From the NCBI GenBank assembly GCA_944392135.1, contig CALXVQ010000008.1:16241-80240 (forward strand): DNA of 64,000 nt, written 5' to 3'. The DNA comes from an uncultured Rickettsiales bacterium (GTDB lineage Bacteria > Pseudomonadota > Alphaproteobacteria > Rickettsiales > UBA1997). Position 1 is the stretch's first letter. The number at the start of each line of letters is the position of its first letter. Under the pieces are notes generated by a model. It worked only from the letters and a program-made list of their open reading frames with translations, was not told where the DNA came from and ran no database searches. Below are positions 1 to 8,718 of the stretch, piece by piece. The translations under genes and the position numbers were made by a program.

Positions 1-1020
1 TTAACTGATGATTTAATTCAAAGAAGTATTGAACCTTGTAAAAAAGCTATGGCTGATGCTGGTTTGAAAAATAGTGATATTGATGAAATCGTTTTAGTTG
101 GTGGTATGACTAGAATGCCAAAAGTTCAAGAAGTTGTTAAAAATTTCTTCGGTAAAGAACCACACAAAGGTGTAAATCCTGATGAAGTTGTTGCAGTTGG
201 TGCAGCAATTCAAGGTGGTGTTTTAAAAGGTGATGTTACAGATGTATTATTACTTGATGTTACACCATTATCATTAGGTATTGAGACTATGGGTGGTGTA
301 TTTACAAGATTAATTGACAGAAATACAACTATTCCTACAAAAAAGAGTCAAATTTTCTCAACAGCAGAAGATAATCAAAGTGCCGTTACAATTAAGGTAT
401 ATCAAGGTGAAAGAGATATAGCTGTATATAATAAATTATTAGGTGTATTCAATCTTGATGGTATTCCACCTGCTCCAAGAGGTATGCCACAAATTGAAGT
501 TACATTTGATATTGATGCTAATGGTGTTGTAAATGTTTCTGCAAAAGATGTTGGTACTGGTAAAGAACAAAAAATCACAATTCAATCTTCTGGTGGTTTA
601 ACAGAAGCAGAAATTGAAAAAATGATGAAAGATGCAGAGGCTAATGCTAGTGCTGATAAAGCTAAAAAAGAAATGGCTGACACAAAGAATCAAGCTGACA
701 CTTTAATTTATTCAACAGAAAAAGCTTTGAAAGATTATGGTGATAAAGTTAGCGAAGATGAAAAGAAGAAAATTCAAGAAAATATTGATGCCTTAAAGAA
801 AGCTAATGAAGGTGAAAATCTTGAAGCAATTAAAAAAGGTATTGAAGAATTGAATAATGCTTCTATGAAATTAGGTGAAGCTATTTATAAACAACAAGCA
901 CAAGCTGGTGCAACTAGTGGAGCTAGTGCAGAATCTCAATCAACAGATAGTTCTGCTAACTCATCATCTTCAACTGGAAATGATGATGTTGTTGATGCTG
1001 ATTATACAGAGAAAAAATAA
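1..1020 (+). CDS. dnaK: Chaperone DnaK (Hsp70), 3' part only
   Basis: The reading frame is open from base 1, so this is the last 339 residues of a protein that starts outside the window. It shows the end of the Hsp70 ATPase domain ([10 protein letters not shown] and the [11 protein letters not shown] block), the hydrophobic interdomain linker ([13 protein letters not shown]), the peptide-binding beta domain and the helical lid. It ends in a Gln/Ser/Ala-rich tail and the typical acidic DDVVDADY terminus. DnaK is the ATP-driven cytosolic chaperone that works with DnaJ and GrpE. No dnaJ follows, because the next gene is a small lipoprotein on the other strand. Identity is certain; only the 5' part is missing. 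Confidence 0.98.
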   Translation, partial: LTDDLIQRSIEPCKKAMADAGLKNSDIDEIVLVGGMTRMPKVQEVVKNFFGKEPHKGVNPDEVVAVGAAIQGGVLKGDVTDVLLLDVTPLSLGIETMGGVFTRLIDRNTTIPTKKSQIFSTAEDNQSAVTIKVYQGERDIAVYNKLLGVFNLDGIPPAPRGMPQIEVTFDIDANGVVNVSAKDVGTGKEQKITIQSSGGLTEAEIEKMMKDAEANASADKAKKEMADTKNQADTLIYSTEKALKDYGDKVSEDEKKKIQENIDALKKANEGENLEAIKKGIEELNNASMKLGEAIYKQQAQAGATSGASAESQSTDSSANSSSSTGNDDVVDADYTEKK

Positions 1021-1038
1021 TATATCTTATTTTTTCCA

Positions 1039-1066
1039 AAAATGCCCATTACAAGATGGGCATTTT
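1039..1066 (+). terminator. Rho-independent terminator of dnaK
   Basis: An 11-bp perfect stem (AAAATGCCCAT and its complement) with a 6-base loop begins 19 bases after the dnaK stop and runs into a T-rich tract. It is the first of three hairpins in a row. Confidence 0.85.
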
Positions 1067-1113
1067 ATTGTAATCTAAAACCCCCAGTCTAACTGGGGGG
1101 TTTAGATTACAAT
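1067..1113. terminator. Long GC-cored hairpin, probably bidirectional terminator
   Basis: An inverted repeat of about 21 bp per arm (ATTGTAATCTAAA, a C-run, then AGT) surrounds a 4-base loop. Its core is a run of C pairing with a run of G, the strongest stem in the neighbourhood. It sits between the dnaK terminator and the terminator of the opposing lipoprotein gene and may insulate the convergent transcripts. Confidence 0.6.
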
Positions 1114-1116
1114 AAA

Positions 1117-1146
1117 ATTGAGTGAAAATTTTTATTTTCACTCAAT
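1117..1146 (-). terminator. Terminator of the small lipoprotein gene
   Basis: ATTGAGTGAAAAT pairs with ATTTTCACTCAAT, about 13 bp per arm. The hairpin lies 22 bases beyond the stop of the minus-strand lipoprotein gene and reads into an A/T-rich stretch. Confidence 0.6.
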
Positions 1147-1167
1147 CTATTTATTAAATATAATAAA

Positions 1168-1317
1168 TTATTTATTGCATGGACTAATCATTTCAGAAAT
1201 AGAAATACCTAAAAGATAGTCATTTGTACATACCTTTTGTCCGCCCCATGTACCTTTTGTACCTGTGCAAGCTGATAATGTAAGCAATAAAGCAGTAGCT
1301 ACTAATAATTTTTTCAT
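1168..1317 (-). CDS. Small lipoprotein, 49 aa, unknown function
   Basis: This short frame encodes a basic start (MKK), a hydrophobic stretch (LLVATALLLTL) and a clear lipobox LSAC, so the product should be lipidated on Cys17 and anchored in the inner or outer membrane. The mature part is only about 33 residues and holds two further cysteines (KVCTND and SPCNK) that could form a disulfide. It has its own downstream hairpin, and its start lies 35 bp from the divergent start of the next gene, so the two probably share a promoter region. The lipobox makes a real gene likely. I recognise no family beyond small lipoproteins in general. Confidence 0.75.
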   Translation of the reverse strand: MKKLLVATALLLTLSACTGTKGTWGGQKVCTNDYLLGISISEMISPCNK

Positions 1318-1352
1318 ATCGTTACCTTTATTATATTTTTAATAAATTATAA

Positions 1353-3677
1353 ATGTATATAATTATATATATACATCACAAGTTTATAAAAATTAAATTA
1401 AAAGTCAATAATAATAAATTTTTACTTGTATTTTTATTAATTAATACTATTATTAGTATAGTTTATGTAAATATTTTATATATGAATAGTAATAAAAATG
1501 AAATAATTAATAAAATTTCTAATGAAATTATAGCAGAAGTACAAAATTCAAACCAAAAAATAACTAAAAAAGAAGTTGAAAATAAAATTAATAAAAAAAT
1601 TCAACAAATTATAGAACAAAAAAGATTAAAAGATGAAATAAAGAGAAAAGAACAATTTGAAAAAGAAGAAAAATTTATTCAAAATGAATTTACAAGCATT
1701 GGAAATGTTGAAGAATATAATGAAAATGAAGATGAAAAAGAAAATAATATAGAAGATGAAGAAAATAGTAATGAAGAAAAATTATTAGACAATAATGAAG
1801 AAAATAATAACGAAGAAATAACAGAAAAACAACCATTTTTGCTTACAATTTCACAATTATATAAAGAAGAATTTAATAAATCTATAAATGGCTTTAAAAG
1901 TTTTATTGGTTCATTTCAATTTATTAAAAATACATCATTATTTGAAAAAATTTTATTATCTTTATTTGTTATAGTTCCAGCTTTATTGAGTGGCTTTGTT
2001 GGTATTTTTATCATACTTATAATTTTATTATTTTGGCAAATTAGTATTTTAATAAATGTTTTTTTAAAATTTTTTACAAGCGTGGAAAGCTATTTTTATG
2101 GTAATATTGTCAAAATTAAAAAATTCATAGATTCATTAAAAAGTGATGGTGGATTATTTAATAAATTAATTTTTAGCAATTTTTTATATTCAGTAGTATT
2201 TATTAATGGTATATTATATCTATTTATGAAAGGAATTACAATACCTTTAACATCTATTGATATGATTAATAAATTTCTTGCCAATGTTGTATGTAAAGCT
2301 ACAAGAACATTTAGCAATATTTTAAATACACCAGCAAGTATAGCATTAAGTAATATTCAAGATAACGGTTTATTAGCCTCAAAATCTGCAAAATCAAGAA
2401 GTTATGGTAAAAGTAGTAGTAAATCCAGAAGTTATAGTGGTGGTATTGGTTTTTTTGCAAAAAATCAAGCTAAAAATAGAATAAAAAAGGCTAGAAAAAC
2501 AAATCTTAAAGCAAACGATTTAACGATGAATAGTAGATATATGACAGAAGCAATTTTTGAAAATAAAAAAGCCCCTGAACCTGATAAAAATTTATCACAA
2601 AATAATGAATTAAATAAACAACAAGAATTAACTAATCAAGAAAGATTAAGAGATTTAGTAATTGATAGTGAAAATCAAAAAAGGCCAGAAAGTTATAATT
2701 TATCTAATAGATTAATGGAAGAGATGTATTTTAGAGATATGATGCAAAATATTTTAGATAATGTAAGAAATAGTTGTAAAGATAATATTGTAGATACACC
2801 AGATATTATACCAGATTTTGATCCTTCAATGCCAGAAATTAAAAAAGACAACACTATGAATAAAATTAATAGTGATTTAAAAATGGAAACACAAGAAAAA
2901 ATAGATGTTATTAATTCAGCACAAAATAATTTAAATCAACTTGGTTATGATAATCCTATGTCTTTATCTAGCCAATATAAAGAAATGAGAGATAGTGGAG
3001 TAGAATATCCCGTTACAGAAACATTAAAAGCACAAAATGAAAATTGGGACAATTTATCGCAAGATGACAAAATTAGAGCTGGTATAAGTGTTGGAGAAAT
3101 AAGAGCAGGACAAGAAGATTTAAGAGATTTACATCATTATAATGAATGGACTAAAAATGATGGCAAAGATATTTCATATGAAACATATTTGTCTACAAAA
3201 CTTGAAAATGCAAAAAGAGATTATGACCAAGAATTAAATGAATTTAAAGAAAGATATGGAGAAGATTGTTCTAAATTAATTGAAGAAGGTATGAAAGAAC
3301 ATAATATTCCTATTGAACAACCTATGAATAATCAAGAGTTTGAAAAGGTTGCTATGAGTATTGTAAAAAAATTTCCAGAAGAACAACAAGTAGAAATGGC
3401 AAAAGATCTTAGGGAATATAATTTAACATATCTAGAAATGCAAAATTGTGAAAAAGATTTAAATAAGGAAAAAAATAATGAAAAGGAAAAAAGCGAAACA
3501 GAGAAAAAACAAGAAAAAGAAGAAGTGACAAATAAAATTTCTAATTCAATGAAAAGTTTTGTAAATGTATTAGAAGAACAAAGAAAATCTTCACAATCAA
3601 TTAGTAATATGGCTGATATTTCTAACAAAGATTCTAACAGTAATAAAAAAGACACTGGTAGAAGTTTAAGCTTTTAA
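1353..3677 (+). CDS. Large membrane-anchored coiled-coil protein, unknown
   Basis: I do not recognise this 774-residue protein. Visible are a transmembrane helix at about residues 23-43, a charged coiled-coil-like stretch at about 50-110, a very acidic Glu/Asn tract at 115-158, hydrophobic segments at about 199-240 and 273-293, and a Ser/Lys/Arg-rich patch (KSRSYGKSSSKSRSYSGG) at 346-364. The last 400 residues are soluble and largely helical, with a Lys/Glu-rich end. The ATG used here gives a short basic cytoplasmic N terminus; the ATG at codon 44 would remove the first helix. Expression is supported by the length of the frame and a hairpin after the stop. It might be an envelope or secretion component, but no motif proves that. 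Confidence 0.75.
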   Translation: MYIIIYIHHKFIKIKLKVNNNKFLLVFLLINTIISIVYVNILYMNSNKNEIINKISNEIIAEVQNSNQKITKKEVENKINKKIQQIIEQKRLKDEIKRKEQFEKEEKFIQNEFTSIGNVEEYNENEDEKENNIEDEENSNEEKLLDNNEENNNEEITEKQPFLLTISQLYKEEFNKSINGFKSFIGSFQFIKNTSLFEKILLSLFVIVPALLSGFVGIFIILIILLFWQISILINVFLKFFTSVESYFYGNIVKIKKFIDSLKSDGGLFNKLIFSNFLYSVVFINGILYLFMKGITIPLTSIDMINKFLANVVCKATRTFSNILNTPASIALSNIQDNGLLASKSAKSRSYGKSSSKSRSYSGGIGFFAKNQAKNRIKKARKTNLKANDLTMNSRYMTEAIFENKKAPEPDKNLSQNNELNKQQELTNQERLRDLVIDSENQKRPESYNLSNRLMEEMYFRDMMQNILDNVRNSCKDNIVDTPDIIPDFDPSMPEIKKDNTMNKINSDLKMETQEKIDVINSAQNNLNQLGYDNPMSLSSQYKEMRDSGVEYPVTETLKAQNENWDNLSQDDKIRAGISVGEIRAGQEDLRDLHHYNEWTKNDGKDISYETYLSTKLENAKRDYDQELNEFKERYGEDCSKLIEEGMKEHNIPIEQPMNNQEFEKVAMSIVKKFPEEQQVEMAKDLREYNLTYLEMQNCEKDLNKEKNNEKEKSETEKKQEKEEVTNKISNSMKSFVNVLEEQRKSSQSISNMADISNKDSNSNKKDTGRSLSF

Positions 3678-3728
3678 AAATATTTTTTTAAACTATTGTT
3701 TTTTTAATAAAAGGTTATAAACTTTATT

Positions 3729-3753
3729 AAGTATATTTATAAATATACTTTTT
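3729..3753 (+). terminator. Terminator-like hairpin
   Basis: AAGTATATTT pairs with AAATATACTT around a 2-base loop and is followed by Ts. It lies 52 bases after the stop of the large membrane protein. The stem is all A/T except for one pair per arm, so it is weak. Confidence 0.45.
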
Positions 3754-3948
3754 ATGTATTTATTTGCAATTTTTAGCAATAAACTTATGAAGATTATTTT
3801 ATTAATGGCATTGCAAATAAACATTTGGTATTGATTTGATATAATCAAATTAGAATAAATAGAGAATTTTTTGTTGTATTTTTGTTAATATATTGAATGA
3901 ATAGACCAAATATTGTATTATAATGCAATGTTTAAAGTAGGGAGAGAA

Positions 3949-6129
3949 ATGAGTAAAAAAATTTTGATAGATGGAGCATTTAAGGAAGAAACAAGGGTAG
4001 CATTAATAGAAGATAATGTTTTACAAAATTATGATAGAGAGGATTTTAATTTTAAACAGTTGAAAGGTAATATATATTTAGCTAAGGTTACCAGAATTGA
4101 ACCTTCATTGCAAGCAGCATTTATAGACTATGGTGGTGATAGACATGGTTTTTTGCCTTTTTCAGATATACATCCAGACTATTATAATATTCCTAAAAGC
4201 GAGATAAAGAATTTAAAAGAAGTTAAATTTTTTCAAATAAATGATGAAATAAAAAAAGAAGTCAATGAAGAAAATGTTGAAGAATTAGATAAAAGTAGTG
4301 AAGATACTAATAATAGTATAGATATATCAAATACAGAAAATGTTGATAATATAGATATATCAACAGCAGAAAGTCTTGATAATAATATTCAAGCTGATGG
4401 GGTTTTTATAACTGATTCTAATAGTACGACAATTTTAGTAAATGCCGAAAACGAACAAGTTGACGATGAAACTTTAAACAATATCATTAATAAAGATGAA
4501 GGCAATGTAGCTATTGAAAAAATTGATGATACTATAACTAGTGAAAATCTTGATAATTCTTCAAATGATAATGAAGATAGTGATGTAGATATTATACCTA
4601 ATTATTCTGTTGATGAAGAAACTGATATTACCAATAACGATATTGAACCTCAATATAAAATTGAAGATGTTATTAAAGAAGGACAATATCTTTTAGTACA
4701 AGTATTAAAAGAAGAAAGAGGAAATAAAGGTGTTGCAATGACAACATATATTTCTATTGCTGGAAAATATTGTGTTCTTATGGTAAATACACCAGGAAGA
4801 GGTGGGGTATCTAAAAAGGTTACAAATATCAATGATAGAAAAATTTTAAAAAGTATTTTAAGAAGCTTAAATGTAGCAGAAGATAAATCAATAATATTAA
4901 GAACTGCTGGTGTTGGTAAAAAGCCGGAAGATATTTTAAAAGATTATTTATATCTTGTTAGATTATGGAAAGCTATTAAAGAAACAACACTAGAATCAAA
5001 AGCACCAGCTTTTATTCATGCAGAAGATGATATTATTAAAAAAACAATTAGAGATTTATATACTGATGATATTGATGAAATTATTGTTGAAGGCGAAGAA
5101 ACTTATAAATCTATTGCAAGTTTAGCTAAAATTATTTCACCAGATCAAAATCCTATTGTAAAATTACATAATGATAAAATACCATTATTTCAATCATATA
5201 ATGTTGAAAATCAATTATTAGAATTATATAATAACAAAGTAATTCTTCCTTCTGGTGGTTCTATTGTTATAGATCAAACAGAAGCATTAGTTGCTATTGA
5301 TGTAAATTCTGGTAAAGCTACAAAAGAAAAAACGGTTGAAGAAATGGCAGTTGCTACAAATGTTGAAGCAGCAAAAGAAATTGCTAGACAATTAAAACTT
5401 AGAGATTTAGGTGGTTTGGTTGTTATTGACTATATTGATATGTTTGAATTAAAGAACAGAAGAATAGTTGAAAAAGCAATGAGAGATGCTATGTCAACAG
5501 ACAGAGCTAGAATTCAAATAGCAAGACTCAGTATTTTTGGATTAATGGAACTTTCTAGACAAAGACTTGGTGCAAGCTTTATGGAGAGAAGTAGTGAAGT
5601 TTGCCCACGATGTAGTGGAAAGGGTAAAATTAAATCAAAAGAAATTGTAGCATTAAGTATTTTAAGAGCTATTAAATATGCATCAAATGACAAACAAATA
5701 AATGTTGTTGTTGTTAAAACTACATTAGATTTATGTGATTATTTATTGAATTTTAAGAGAAGAGAAATTAATAATATTGAAAAAGATTATGGAATTTATG
5801 TTTTTGTTGAATGTAATGAACATATGGAAGACAATAATTATACTCTTAAAAAAAGAAAAGGTTTAACCCCAGAAGAAAAAAGAGAATTAGAACCTCAACA
5901 AAAAATGGGTAAAGTAAATTTAAGTTTTGATGATGAATCATATTCAGTTAGCAACGACGATATTAAAAAATATAAATTTAATGAAGAAATTTATGAATCT
6001 AATGAAAAAGCACCACGAAGAGTAAATAAAAAACAATATAATAAATATAATAAATTTAATTATAACAATAATAATAACAAAAACAAAAAGAAGAAAGAAA
6101 ATTGGTTTAGGCGATTGTTAGGTATTTAA
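3949..6129 (+). CDS. rne: Ribonuclease E/G
   Basis: This is the endoribonuclease for rRNA/tRNA processing and mRNA decay. The ATG at 3949 is preferred over one 36 bases upstream because AGGGAGAG sits just before it and the protein then starts in the family way (MSKKILIDGAF). In the 726-residue product the S1 RNA-binding domain (about residues 35-275) is split by an acidic Asp/Glu/Asn/Ser insert of about 145 residues. The catalytic magnesium-binding aspartates lie in VAIDVNSGK (near 450) and VVIDYIDMF (near 490). The zinc-link CPRC that dimerises the enzyme is near 551. The long scaffold domain of enterobacterial RNase E is absent. The C terminus is a short Lys/Asn-rich tail ending in WFRRLLGI, perhaps a membrane or RNA contact. 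Confidence 0.95.
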   Translation: MSKKILIDGAFKEETRVALIEDNVLQNYDREDFNFKQLKGNIYLAKVTRIEPSLQAAFIDYGGDRHGFLPFSDIHPDYYNIPKSEIKNLKEVKFFQINDEIKKEVNEENVEELDKSSEDTNNSIDISNTENVDNIDISTAESLDNNIQADGVFITDSNSTTILVNAENEQVDDETLNNIINKDEGNVAIEKIDDTITSENLDNSSNDNEDSDVDIIPNYSVDEETDITNNDIEPQYKIEDVIKEGQYLLVQVLKEERGNKGVAMTTYISIAGKYCVLMVNTPGRGGVSKKVTNINDRKILKSILRSLNVAEDKSIILRTAGVGKKPEDILKDYLYLVRLWKAIKETTLESKAPAFIHAEDDIIKKTIRDLYTDDIDEIIVEGEETYKSIASLAKIISPDQNPIVKLHNDKIPLFQSYNVENQLLELYNNKVILPSGGSIVIDQTEALVAIDVNSGKATKEKTVEEMAVATNVEAAKEIARQLKLRDLGGLVVIDYIDMFELKNRRIVEKAMRDAMSTDRARIQIARLSIFGLMELSRQRLGASFMERSSEVCPRCSGKGKIKSKEIVALSILRAIKYASNDKQINVVVVKTTLDLCDYLLNFKRREINNIEKDYGIYVFVECNEHMEDNNYTLKKRKGLTPEEKRELEPQQKMGKVNLSFDDESYSVSNDDIKKYKFNEEIYESNEKAPRRVNKKQYNKYNKFNYNNNNNKNKKKKENWFRRLLGI

Positions 6130-6137
6130 TTCAAAAA

Positions 6138-6170
6138 ATTAGCCACCAATTAAATTGGTGGCTTAATTTA
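6138..6170 (+). terminator. Terminator of rne
   Basis: AGCCACCAAT pairs with ATTGGTGGCT around a 3-base loop, flanked by A-rich and T-rich arms, nine bases after the rne stop. Confidence 0.85.
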
Positions 6171-6243
6171 TATAATATCATATATTAAAAGTTTCACAAT
6201 TAATGATTTCTATATTATTATTTCTTTTAGTGTCTATTTTGCT

Positions 6244-7262
6244 ATACCGAGATTACCATGGGCTTTTTAAGCCCTTGCAATGACGGTGTGTAGGCATTGT
6301 CCTTCGCAATAATGCTGTGTGTTGTGTGTGGTGGTTGCTATACCAAGATTGCCACGAACCTTCGGTTCTCGCAATGACAAGCCAAGAATTAACGAGATTG
6401 CCACGAGTTGCAAGCAACTCTCGCAATGACGAGTTTGTGAATACCACCCCTTGCCCCCTTCGTCATTGTGAGACTTCGCAGAAGTCGTGGCAATCCATAA
6501 CCACTATTCATTGCCCTTCGTCATTGCGAGGAGCAAAGCGACGAAGCAATCCACAAACCACTAATAATTTATGCTTTTACAGAAAAAATAAAAGAATTAA
6601 CCACCTTTTACCACCTCTTGTCATTGCGAAGGCCGAAGGCCTGTGGCAATCCATAAACCACAAAAAGTTAATACAAAAATAGAAAAGGAAAAGAAATCAC
6701 TATTATTTATCAAGTCAAAGAACTAGTTTTCAATTTTCAATTTCTTATGTTTCATTCGTTTTGCACTTCGTGGGACGACAAGCTAAAATGATTATACAAG
6801 CATATCATTTTCCCACTTTGTGCTTCAATTTTCAATTTCTTATGTATTAATTTTCAATTTTCAATTTTCAATTTTTTCTCAACCCCCCTATTGCTTCGCA
6901 ACATCCCCCCTTACAAAGGGAGGCAAGCCCCCACAAACCACTAATAATAAACACAAAAATCAAAAAGAAAAAGAATTCCATGAATGAATAATTATACACC
7001 ATACTGAGCTTGCCACGGGCTTTTCAAGCCCTCGCAATGACGGTGTGTAGGCATTGTCCTTCGCAATAATGCTGTGTATTGTGTGTGGTGGTTGCTATAC
7101 CAAGATTGCCACGAACCTTCGGTTCTCGCAATGACAAGTCAAGAATAAACGAGATTGCCACGAGTTGCAAGCAACTCTCGCAATGACGAGTTTGTGAATA
7201 CCACCCCTTGCCCCATTCGTCATTGCGAGACTTCGCAGAAGTCGTGGCAATCCATAAACCAC
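6244..7262. repeat. Repeat cluster 1: palindromic REP-like elements
   Basis: This gene-free stretch between convergent rne and rpmB holds about ten palindromic elements. Each runs from GATTGCCACG to CGCAATGACG or the reverse (near 6250, 6337, 6396, 6462, 6519, 6617, 7007, 7099, 7150 and 7218). The centres differ (AACCTTCGGTT, AGTTGCAAGCAACT, ACTTCGCAGAAGT, GGCCGAAGGCC) but each can still fold. Between them, about 6684-6965, lies an AT-rich module with tandem TTTTCAA heptamers, a long hairpin and a C-run/G-run segment. Open frames here read through repeats and are not genes. From 7262 to the hairpin at 7357 I see only A-rich filler. Confidence 0.9.
6763..6823. repeat. 61-bp hairpin module, copy 1 of 4
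   Basis: The outer arms GCACTTCGTGGGA and TCCCACTTTGTGC enclose a second palindrome (AAAATGAT ... ATCATTTT). Near-identical copies lie at 15319, 15633 and 63309, each inside a repeat cluster and each preceded by TTTTCAA heptamers. Confidence 0.85.
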
Positions 7263-7300
7263 AAAAAGTTAATACAAAAATAGAAAAGAAAAAGAAATCA
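7003..7300. repeat. Direct duplication of 6248-6500
   Basis: About 250 bp here repeat 6248-6500 with only scattered differences, including the non-palindromic text between the elements (GTGTGTAGGCATTGTCCTTC). Its right edge instead continues like 6651-6700 (CCACAAAAAGTTAATACAAA), as if the second copy arose by duplication and lost an internal piece by recombination between palindromes. Confidence 0.8.
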
Positions 7301-7356
7301 CTACCAATAATAATATAAAAGCAAAAGAATTTAATAATAAAGAAAAATATTTTATA

Positions 7357-7396
7357 TTATTATAGTGTTAGATAATATATCTAACACTATAATAAT
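7357..7396 (-). terminator. Terminator hairpin of rpmB with AT simple repeats
   Basis: A perfect 18-bp stem (ATTATTATAGTGTTAGAT and its complement) with a 5-base loop lies about 57 bases beyond the rpmB stop. Between hairpin and stop, 7397-7450 is a low-complexity run of AATATAAT-like units. Confidence 0.6.
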
Positions 7397-7452
7397 AAAA
7401 TATAATAAAATATAATAAAATATATAATAATATAATATAATATAAATATTAA

Positions 7453-7800
7453 TTATTTATCTTCTTTCTTATTAGATCTTTTTTTGCTGATGATTTTAAC
7501 ATCTTTGTATAAGCCTTTTTCAACTAATGCTTTCTCAATTCTTTTTCTAAGTTTTTTAGCTTGATCTGTTAATTTGTTTCCTTTGTAGTTGATTATGAAA
7601 GAATCTAAACTTCCGTATTTGTTAACAGTTCTTAAAGTATTAGTAGCAATTTTTAATTTTACGTTTACACCTAATACATCACTTTTTAAAACAACTTCTT
7701 TAAGGTTAGGCAAGAATTGTCTTTTTGTTCTTCTTTTTGATTTAGAAACATTGTTTCCACTCATTACACCTACACCTGTTAAATCACATTTATTTGACAT
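7453..7800 (-). CDS. rpmB: Large ribosomal subunit protein bL28
   Basis: The N terminus MSNKCDLTGVGVMSGNNVSKS and the following KRRTKRQFLPNL block are diagnostic for bL28, a small basic protein of the 50S subunit. At 115 residues it is longer than the E. coli protein (78), as is usual for alphaproteobacteria. The extra part is a Lys-rich C-terminal tail (KKRSNKKEDK). The gene stands alone, facing rne across repeat cluster 1, with an AT-rich leader of about 200 bp shared with the divergent rpe. Confidence 0.96.
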   Translation of the reverse strand: MSNKCDLTGVGVMSGNNVSKSKRRTKRQFLPNLKEVVLKSDVLGVNVKLKIATNTLRTVNKYGSLDSFIINYKGNKLTDQAKKLRKRIEKALVEKGLYKDVKIISKKRSNKKEDK

Positions 7801-8008
7801 AATTATATTTCCCTTTTTTCTTTTATAAATTAAAATTTATAAAAGAATTATTATTTATTAAATATTATTGTCAAGAAAAATATTAAAAAAAAATTAATAA
7901 AAATATTGAAAATACTAATTCTGTTAGGGGAAGATTTACATTATAATAAATGTGTTGAAAAAATTTAAAAAGATTGTATTTTCTTATTAGAATAAAAAAA
8001 TAAGTATT

Positions 8009-8656
8009 ATGTCAAATATAAAAATTTCACCTTCTGTATTGTCAGCTGATTTTTCTAAATTGGGAGAGGAAATTGTTAAATTAGATAAAGGCGGAGCTGA
8101 TTATATACATTTAGATGTTATGGACGGACATTTTGTTCCTAATATAACATTTGGTCCTAAATTAATTAAAGATATTAGAAAATATACAAATAAAGTATTT
8201 GATACACATTTGATGATTGATAATCCTGATTTATATATTGAAGAATTTGCAAAAGCTGGTAGCGATATTATTTCAGTTCAATATGAAAGTGTAATACATT
8301 TAGATAGAACTATATCTACAATAAAAGCATTAGGTAAAAAAGCTGGTTTAGTTTTAAATCCAACTACAAGTGAGAGTGTATTAGAATATATTATTGATAA
8401 ACTTGATATGATTTTAGTTATGTCAGTAAATCCTGGTTTTGGGGGACAAAGCTTTTTATCTAATCAATTAGAAAAAATTAGTAAGATTAGAAAAATGATT
8501 GAAAAAACAGGAAAAGATATTGATTTAGAAGTAGATGGTGGTATTAATGATATTACAGCAAAAGAAGTTAAAAAAGCTGGTGCCAATGTATTAGTTTCTG
8601 GATCATATATCTTTAAAAATGAAGATTATGGTAAAGCTATTGAATCATTAAGATAA
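8009..8656 (+). CDS. rpe: Ribulose-phosphate 3-epimerase
   Basis: This is the cytosolic enzyme interconverting ribulose 5-phosphate and xylulose 5-phosphate in the pentose phosphate pathway. The 215-residue TIM barrel has the family blocks in order: PSVLSADF at the N terminus, HLDVMDGHFVPN with the metal-binding His and Asp, the HLMI strand, MSVNPGFGGQSF with the phosphate-binding loop, and EVDGGIN with the second catalytic Asp. Length is normal. It is followed after about 60 bp by the response regulator gene on the same strand, which may be cotranscribed. Confidence 0.96.
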   Translation: MSNIKISPSVLSADFSKLGEEIVKLDKGGADYIHLDVMDGHFVPNITFGPKLIKDIRKYTNKVFDTHLMIDNPDLYIEEFAKAGSDIISVQYESVIHLDRTISTIKALGKKAGLVLNPTTSESVLEYIIDKLDMILVMSVNPGFGGQSFLSNQLEKISKIRKMIEKTGKDIDLEVDGGINDITAKEVKKAGANVLVSGSYIFKNEDYGKAIESLR

Positions 8657-8718
8657 ATATTTATTGATTTATATGTAATAATATTTTATCATATTTTTAG
8701 TAAGTTTTGAAATTTATT

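Noticed and set aside
6253..6682. Overlapping open frames on both strands in repeat cluster 1
   Set aside because: They translate palindromic repeats; the peptides recur in every cluster and have no start signals.
6244..7262. Possible CRISPR array
   Set aside because: Repeats are palindromes in both orientations with unequal spacing and related intervening sequence; no cas gene is seen.
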